From: a bacterium
GTDB lineage: Bacteria > Bdellovibrionota_C > UBA2361 > SZUA-149
Assembly (NCBI GenBank): GCA_003230795.1
Contig: QIGM01000292.1
Span: 1 to 9,091, forward strand
Length of the DNA stretch: 9,091 nucleotides
Reading direction: 5' to 3'
The notes under the pieces were generated by a model that saw nothing but the letters and a program-made list of their open reading frames with translations, had not been told where the DNA came from and did not search any database. The position numbers and the translations under genes are program-made. Positions 5,668-9,091 of this stretch are shown here, in pieces (position 1 is the stretch's first letter; every line of letters starts with the position of its first letter).

Positions 5668-5807
5668 GGATAGTCATCAAAACACGGGGAAAACCGATTA
5701 GGTTTTTCTCCATTGAAGGCTGTTACCAAAGCAAGAAGCTTTCTCAAATCAAAGAACCTCCGGCCACACCCTAAGCTGCTGAGATTTTCTCTTCTAGATG
5801 ACTATCC
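5668..5807. repeat. Element framed by an 11-bp perfect inverted repeat
   Basis: GGATAGTCATC (5668-5678) and GATGACTATCC (5797-5807) are perfect inverted repeats enclosing 118 bases, starting 3 bases after the fabG stop. Inside are a 10-bp bulged hairpin (5686-5711) and an AAAGC/GCTTT hairpin (5728-5742). It could be a structured leader or 3' RNA, or a small mobile-type repeat. I see no flanking target duplication. An inverted repeat this long within 150 bases could arise by chance somewhere in a 9-kb window, so the location matters more than the match. Confidence 0.4.
5680..5711 (-). terminator. Possible terminator after fabG
   Basis: On the minus strand, GGAGAAAAACC-TAATC-GGTTTTCCCC makes a 10-bp stem with one bulge and one wobble, followed by GTGTTTT. 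The T-run is short and set back from the stem, so partial termination of rpmF-plsX-fabG transcripts is possible but not secure. Confidence 0.3.
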
Positions 5808-5810
5808 ACG

Positions 5811-6563
5811 CTACATATGCATCCCGCCGTTCACGCCCAAAACCTGACCTGTTATGTAGCTCGACCCTGGGAGCGTAAAAAAGGCAACCGCATCAGCGAT
5901 GTCTTCGGGCTCACCAAGTCGGCCAAGAACGATTTGTGACTTGATGCCGCTCTTCTGTTCATCGTTAAGCTCCGCCGTCATATCGGTTGAGATATAGCCA
6001 GGGGTCAGAGCATTCACCGTTACGTTTCTGCTACCAAGCTCACGTGCAAGAGATTTGGTAAGCCCAAACACGCCTGCCTTCGAAGCGGAATAAGCCGCCT
6101 GCCCAGGATTGCCGGTTTCGCCGATTACAGAACTGATATTAATAATTCGCCCGTAACGCGCCTTCATCATCGGCTTCGCTACCGCCTTGGCACAGAAAAA
6201 GCTGCCGGAAAGATTAACATCTATCGTGCGCGACCAGTCCGCAGCACTGGTGCGAACTAAAAGTCCATCAGAGGTAATGCCAGCGTTGTTAACCAAAATA
6301 TCTAGACGGCCGAAATGAGCGACTATCTCTTTCACCGCTGCCTGAACCTCAGACTCCTCGGCAACATTAAATTTGAGCGCGAGCGCTTTTCCACCTTGCT
6401 GCTCAACACTGCTGACTACTTCTTCCGCCGCAGTAGCGTTGCTTGCGTAATTCACAGCAACGGACGCACCAAGGGAAGCAAGCTTTAAAGAAATCGCCCT
6501 CCCGATTCCTCGAGAACCGCCGGTGACTAAGGCCACCTGCTCTGAAAGTGGTTTATCTGACAT
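5811..6563 (-). CDS. fabG: 3-oxoacyl-[acyl-carrier-protein] reductase FabG
   Basis: FabG reduces beta-ketoacyl-ACP to beta-hydroxyacyl-ACP with NADPH in the type II fatty-acid elongation cycle. This classical short-chain dehydrogenase (250 residues, family norm about 245) has the cofactor loop TGGSRGIG (14-21), NNAG (92-95) and the tetrad Asn117, Ser145 (NISSVIG), Tyr158 and Lys162 (YSASK). The C-terminal end SYITGQVLGVNGGMHM is the usual FabG tail, which argues against a generic dehydrogenase. An AAGGA ribosome site precedes the ATG. It lies 35 bases after plsX, so the two are co-transcribed. In relatives fabH and fabD lie between plsX and fabG; here there is no room for them. The ACP substrate is encoded next, after a long gap. 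Confidence 0.96.
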   Translation of the reverse strand: MSDKPLSEQVALVTGGSRGIGRAISLKLASLGASVAVNYASNATAAEEVVSSVEQQGGKALALKFNVAEESEVQAAVKEIVAHFGRLDILVNNAGITSDGLLVRTSAADWSRTIDVNLSGSFFCAKAVAKPMMKARYGRIINISSVIGETGNPGQAAYSASKAGVFGLTKSLARELGSRNVTVNALTPGYISTDMTAELNDEQKSGIKSQIVLGRLGEPEDIADAVAFFTLPGSSYITGQVLGVNGGMHM

Positions 6564-6598
6564 GAATTATTCCTTTGTGTCGTGGAGAAGCGTGAGTG

Positions 6599-7804
6599 CT
6601 AATCCGTTTTGGCTTCGTCATCCGGTATTTCAGAGATCGCCTCGTCAGAACTAGTCTCCTTAGAGACAGCACGACGATTCTTGCCTTTGTTCTCGGCATC
6701 TGATTTTTGAACAAAAACGCCTGAGAGCAGATCGGAATCAATTTCTCCCGAGGACATCGTCTCGTCCAGCTGCGTCATCGCCACGGTAATCTGCTCTGTC
6801 ATCTTGCGGCTTGCAAAAGAGTCTGCAAGACGAATCGCGCTCTTCACTGCCCGCTCGTCTGAGGAACCATGCATCACCACCGCGAGCTTCGTTAAGCCAA
6901 GCAAGGGCGCACCACCGTGCGAGCTATAGTCGAATTTTTGCGCGAACACATCACGGTACGTTCCTTTCGAAAGCCCAAGCCCGAGCTTTCGAAAAATACC
7001 TTTTCGACTTTGCGCTTGAAGTTCATCAAATACGAGCCTTACCATGCCCTCCATTGACTTAAGCAACACGTTTCCAACGAAGCCATCGCACACGATCACG
7101 TCCACGGTGTCAGTGGTTACATCTCGACCTTCAACGTAGCCAACGTAGTTAATCGACTCCATATGAGAAAGGATTAGCGAGGCTGCGCGAATCACATCTG
7201 TTCCCTTCGAAGCCTCACCACCGTTTGAAAGAAGTGCAATCTTCGGGCTGTCGACTTCAAAAAGACAGCGATAGTAAATCGCTCCCATCACCGCGAACTG
7301 AACTAGATTTTGCGCGTGGCACTCGACGTTTGCGCCGGAGTCGAGCAATACATTTGGCTGATTGCGTCCAGCAACTGGCACCGGAGTCGCAATCGCAGGT
7401 CGTTCTATACCGGGAAGTAATCCGCAGATGGTTCGGCCGGCAGCCATCATCGCGCCAGAGTTTCCTGCGCTCAATATCGCGGACGCTTCACCGTACTGCA
7501 CTAAGTTGTAAGCGACACAAAGTGAAGAGTCCGGCTTTCTTCTCACGGCACGCGCCGGAGAGTCATTCATCTCAATTACTTGAGTGGCATTCCTAACCTC
7601 AAGCGGCAGGTTACTACCACCAAACTTTTCGATAGCTGATTTTAGGTCCTGTTCTGCACCAACAAGAATAGAGCGTGCGCCAAAGTCTTTATAGGCTTGA
7701 ATTGCTCCTTCAACCTGGACTTCTAGACCAAGATCCCCTCCCATCGCATCAACTGCAATTGGCAGTGATGAACGGTGTGCGGGAAGCTTCCCATTTACGA
7801 CCAT
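6599..7804 (-). CDS. plsX: Phosphate acyltransferase PlsX, extended at both ends
   Basis: PlsX converts acyl-ACP and phosphate to acyl-phosphate, the donor for PlsY in phosphatidic acid synthesis; it is a peripheral membrane or cytosolic enzyme. Family blocks are clear: IAVDAMGGD (16-24), NATQVIEMNDSPARAVRRK (72-90), ILSAGNSGAMMAAG (110-123), LLDSGAN (153-159), LLSNGGEASKGTD (191-203), VCDGFVGNVLLKSMEG (238-253) and HGGAPLLGL (296-304). The length of 401 exceeds the usual 330-350. About 13 residues precede the normal N-terminus, and a polar tail runs from about 347 to 401. No nearer in-frame Met exists before the core, and GAGGA lies 7 bases before the ATG, so the start is kept. It follows rpmF after 81 bases, as in many bacteria. 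Confidence 0.96.
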   Translation of the reverse strand: MVVNGKLPAHRSSLPIAVDAMGGDLGLEVQVEGAIQAYKDFGARSILVGAEQDLKSAIEKFGGSNLPLEVRNATQVIEMNDSPARAVRRKPDSSLCVAYNLVQYGEASAILSAGNSGAMMAAGRTICGLLPGIERPAIATPVPVAGRNQPNVLLDSGANVECHAQNLVQFAVMGAIYYRCLFEVDSPKIALLSNGGEASKGTDVIRAASLILSHMESINYVGYVEGRDVTTDTVDVIVCDGFVGNVLLKSMEGMVRLVFDELQAQSRKGIFRKLGLGLSKGTYRDVFAQKFDYSSHGGAPLLGLTKLAVVMHGSSDERAVKSAIRLADSFASRKMTEQITVAMTQLDETMSSGEIDSDLLSGVFVQKSDAENKGKNRRAVSKETSSDEAISEIPDDEAKTD

Positions 7805-7854
7805 CTAGTGTCCTCTTTTCGGGGTTAAGATTGAGTGAAATATGTAGAAGTCTA

Positions 7855-7896
7855 AAACTACCCGGCCGAAACTACCCGGCCGAAACTACTCAGCCG
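7855..7896. repeat. Three tandem 14-bp units at the end of rpmF
   Basis: AAACTACCCGGCCG occurs at 7855-7868 and again exactly at 7869-7882. A third copy with two changes (AAACTACTCAGCCG) lies at 7883-7896. The third copy contains the rpmF stop codon, so the other two look like duplications of the end of the gene into the rpmF-plsX spacer. The CGGCCG cores of units 1 and 2 could pair as a GC hairpin. Confidence 0.85.
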
Positions 7897-8071
7897 AGCT
7901 TGCTTGAAGCAGCTGACGTCCTCGGTACTGACCGCACTCACCACACACATGGTGTGAGAGAACTGCAGCGCCACAACTTGGGCAAGAGTGAGAACGTATC
8001 GGCTTTAGCGCATGATGCGACCGACGCATGTTTCGTTTAGACTTAGAGGTTTTCCGCTTAGGGACTTGCAT
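7886..8071 (-). CDS. rpmF: 50S ribosomal protein L32
   Basis: L32 is a small protein of the large ribosomal subunit. The 61-residue basic chain starts QVPKRKTSKSKRNMRRSHH after Met, close to the family's AVPKRKTSKS start. It carries a zinc-ribbon form with Cys30, Cys33, Cys43 and Cys46 (CPSCG and CGECG). Zinc-bearing and cysteine-free L32 types both exist among bacteria; this is the zinc-bearing type. AAGGAC lies 5 bases before the ATG. It is first of the rpmF-plsX-fabG unit, with a near-consensus promoter about 50 bases upstream. The DUF177/YceD gene that commonly precedes rpmF is absent, its place being taken by the divergent ssb. Confidence 0.97.
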   Translation of the reverse strand: MQVPKRKTSKSKRNMRRSHHALKPIRSHSCPSCGAAVLSHHVCGECGQYRGRQLLQASSAE

Positions 8072-8117
8072 GTCCTTGGACCAATTAGAGATTACAATTA
8101 CGCATTAGAGATACAGG

Positions 8118-8146
8118 CTTATAGGGTATTTGCCCTCCGATGACAA
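8118..8146 (-). promoter_or_regulatory. Sigma70-type promoter of rpmF-plsX-fabG
   Basis: On the minus strand, TTGTCA (8141-8146; 5 of 6), a 17-base spacer and TATAAG (8118-8123; 5 of 6). The start would be near 8111, about 40 bases before the rpmF ATG. Spacing and both hexamers are close to consensus. Confidence 0.75.
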
Positions 8147-8276
8147 GAGTAGCCGCGCGGCTGGCGGGGGTTTGCGGGTGTGCCATCGGCGGGTGGTGCC
8201 AGGCACGACTCGCGGGATATTCGAAGAAATTCCCGCTAGTAGATACCTTCAAAGCACATTTTGCAGGCCCAGGGGT
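8147..8276. other. GC-rich palindromic spacer between divergent promoters
   Basis: This segment separates the rpmF and ssb promoters. It holds a 12-base palindrome AGCCGCGCGGCT (8151-8162), an 11-base symmetric element GTGCC-A-GGCAC (8196-8206), and GCGGGA/TCCCGC arms (8212-8217 and 8231-8236). GCGGGTG(G)TGCC occurs twice in direct orientation. These could be operators, but I recognise no known site and see no SOS-type CTGT-N8-ACAG box. Confidence 0.35.
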
Positions 8277-8305
8277 ATGACAAAGGCCTACGTTTTCCCT
8301 ATAGT
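8277..8305 (+). promoter_or_regulatory. Sigma70-type promoter of ssb
   Basis: ATGACA (8277-8282; 5 of 6 to TTGACA), a 17-base spacer and TATAGT (8300-8305; 5 of 6). The start would be near 8312, giving a leader of about 42 bases with a strong GGAGGT ribosome site at 8343-8348. Confidence 0.75.
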
Positions 8306-8353
8306 GGTCGCTTGTCATAGTACAGCTGATTTTAGCTTTTCCGGAGGTAATAC

Positions 8354-8842
8354 ATGAGCATTAATAAGGTGATTCTCCTTGGGCGCTTAGGCGCAGATCC
8401 AGAAGTCCGATATACCCAGGGACAAACCGCCGTTTGCAACTTACGACTTGCAACCAACGACCGCCGCAAGAATGCGGAAGGCCAGTGGGTTGAGCAAACA
8501 GAGTGGCACCGGGTAGTAACTTTCGGAAAAACTGCTGAGAATTGCGGCCAATACCTTAAAAAAGGTCGGCAAATTTTCGTCGAAGGTAAAATCAAAACAA
8601 ATAAGTGGCAGGACCAAGAAGGCAAGGATCGCTACACCACTGAAGTTCTCGCTCAAAACGTTCAGTTCATCGGTGGACGAGATGGCGGACGAGATGGCGG
8701 ACGAGATGGCGGAAGAGATTCTGGCGAAATGGCTGTTGAGAAAATGAGCGGCGGCGGTGCTCCTACAGGCGAAGTTCCACCACCGGCAATGAGCTCAGTT
8801 GGCCAGGCTGTCACTTTTGATGATGACGATATTCCGTTCTAG
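8354..8842 (+). CDS. ssb: Single-stranded DNA-binding protein
   Basis: SSB coats single-stranded DNA in replication, repair and recombination and recruits partners through its C-terminal tip. The OB-fold (about 1-106) is canonical: [40 protein letters not shown], and [17 protein letters not shown]. The linker carries four Gly-Gly-Arg-Asp units (107-122), encoded by a 12-bp DNA repeat, then a Gly/Pro-rich stretch. The chain ends in DDDDIPF, the acidic partner-binding tip found in E. coli and most bacteria. The length of 162 is normal. It diverges from rpmF and stands alone, with its own near-consensus promoter and a strong terminator after it. Confidence 0.97.
   Translation: MSINKVILLGRLGADPEVRYTQGQTAVCNLRLATNDRRKNAEGQWVEQTEWHRVVTFGKTAENCGQYLKKGRQIFVEGKIKTNKWQDQEGKDRYTTEVLAQNVQFIGGRDGGRDGGRDGGRDSGEMAVEKMSGGGAPTGEVPPPAMSSVGQAVTFDDDDIPF
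8675..8722 (+). repeat. 12-bp in-frame tandem repeat in the ssb linker
   Basis: GGACGAGATGGC occurs three times exactly (8675-8686, 8687-8698, 8699-8710), followed by a degenerate copy (8711-8722). It encodes Gly-Arg-Asp-Gly units. The exact identity, including third codon positions, points to recent slippage expansion. Gain or loss of a unit would stay in frame. Confidence 0.9.
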
Positions 8843-8843
8843 G

Positions 8844-8859
8844 TGCGACGTGAGTCGCA
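8844..8859 (+). other. Small GNRA-loop hairpin after ssb
   Basis: TGCGAC-GTGA-GTCGCA forms a 6-bp stem with a GTGA tetraloop, beginning one base after the ssb stop codon. No T-run follows. It precedes the main terminator and may stabilise the mRNA 3' end. Confidence 0.45.
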
Positions 8860-8865
8860 TAAGTG

Positions 8866-8906
8866 CTCGCAGTTGTTGACGATGATGACAACTGCGAGAT
8901 TTTATT
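8866..8906 (+). terminator. Strong terminator of ssb
   Basis: CTCGCAGTTGT (8866-8876) and ACAACTGCGAG (8888-8898) form a perfect 11-bp stem with an 11-base loop, followed by ATTTTATT. It lies 23 bases past the ssb stop. Confidence 0.85.
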
Positions 8907-8940
8907 AACCGAGGGTGATGCGAATGCCTTCGCGTTACGG

Positions 8941-8968
8941 CAACAAACGTTTGGTTTGTTTGTTGTTT
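8941..8968 (+). terminator. Second terminator-like hairpin downstream of ssb
   Basis: CAACAAAC (8941-8948) and GTTTGTTG (8958-8965) form an 8-bp stem with a 9-base loop, followed by TTT. Two G-U pairs (8940/8966 and 8939/8967) could extend it. It could back up the first terminator. The bases from here to the right edge contain a further small hairpin (AAACCT/AGGTTT, 9004-9019) and no gene I can support. Confidence 0.45.
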
Positions 8969-9091
8969 AAATAAAAGAACACGCGACCAGCGTTTTCATC
9001 CTGAAACCTCACCAGGTTTAGTTCTCTGCGGTGCTGTATCGAAGTAGAGAGACTATAAACACTTATGCAAATAAGCTGTTACGAAGATTGT

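Larger units (their letters stand above)
5386..5810. other. Long non-coding gap between fabG and acpP (425 bases)
   Basis: No coding frame is convincing on either strand. The part nearest acpP (about 5400-5530) is AT-rich on the minus strand, with -10-like hexamers such as TATAGT and TATTAA. It probably holds the acpP promoter, but no -35/-10 pair has good spacing, so I do not name one. The part nearest fabG (5668-5807) is framed by an 11-bp inverted repeat. Between them lie small hairpins, for example TCCGT/ACGGA (5628-5632 and 5642-5646). Confidence 0.6.

Noticed and set aside
5386..5810. Possible tRNA, 6S, SRP or other known RNA in the fabG-acpP gap
   Set aside because: I found no T-loop or other conserved signature. 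The inverted repeat alone does not identify a known RNA family; an Rfam scan would be needed.
8163..8196. G-runs on the plus strand that might form a G-quadruplex
   Set aside because: The runs are uneven, with long C-containing loops, and do not give four good tracts.
8130..8357. Open frames on both strands in the rpmF-ssb divergent region
   Set aside because: They overlap two well-formed promoters, lack ribosome sites and look like nothing known; the stop-free length is explained by the GC-rich sequence.
9065..9091. ATG-initiated open frame running off the right edge (MQISCYEDC)
   Set aside because: Only nine codons are visible, there is no good ribosome site, and no family can be recognised, so a gene start cannot be supported.

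Overview
This is a bacterial housekeeping segment of moderate GC content. Nine genes on the minus strand sit between two plus-strand features: the end of a calcium-repeat protein at the left and ssb at the right. Read on the minus strand the order is rpmF-plsX-fabG-acpP-nrdR-ribD-ribE-ribBA-nusB. From family knowledge, this resembles the long deltaproteobacterial order rpmF-plsX-fabH-fabD-fabG-acpP-fabF-rpiB-glyA-nrdR-ribD-ribE-ribBA-ribH-nusB, with fabH/fabD, fabF/rpiB/glyA and ribH missing. A deltaproteobacterium in the broad sense (Bdellovibrionota, Desulfobacterota, Myxococcota or SAR324-like) is my best guess. It rests on gene order and protein style only.

Layout. 1-192 (+): C-terminal end of a protein with type-3 (DxDxDG) calcium-binding repeats. 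268-813 (-): nusB, with a candidate promoter near 955-985. 1093-4785 (-): nrdR-ribD-ribE-ribBA, probably one operon, with a candidate sigma70-type promoter at 4845-4873 and a terminator at 1032-1052. 4786-5145: acpP 3' region, ending in a long terminator hairpin, plus the nrdR promoter. 5146-5385 (-): acpP. 5386-5810: a 425-base gap containing an 11-bp inverted repeat that encloses 118 bases. 5811-8071 (-): rpmF-plsX-fabG from a near-consensus promoter at 8118-8146. 8354-8842 (+): ssb from its own near-consensus promoter at 8277-8305, followed by strong hairpins.

Function. plsX, fabG and acpP serve fatty-acid and phospholipid synthesis: acyl-phosphate formation, beta-ketoacyl reduction and the acyl carrier. 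rpmF encodes ribosomal protein L32. ribD, ribE and ribBA supply most of riboflavin synthesis, but lumazine synthase (ribH) is absent here. In addition, the RibD reductase half and one RibB-domain motif depart from the canonical residues. NrdR is the ribonucleotide reductase repressor, NusB is an antitermination factor and SSB protects single-stranded DNA. NusB, PlsX and NrdR all have unusually long polar C-terminal tails.

I see no transposase, phage gene, CRISPR array, tRNA or rRNA. The window is mostly ordinary core genome. The points worth a second look are the condensed gene cluster, the altered riboflavin enzymes and several unexplained RNA-scale structures between genes.
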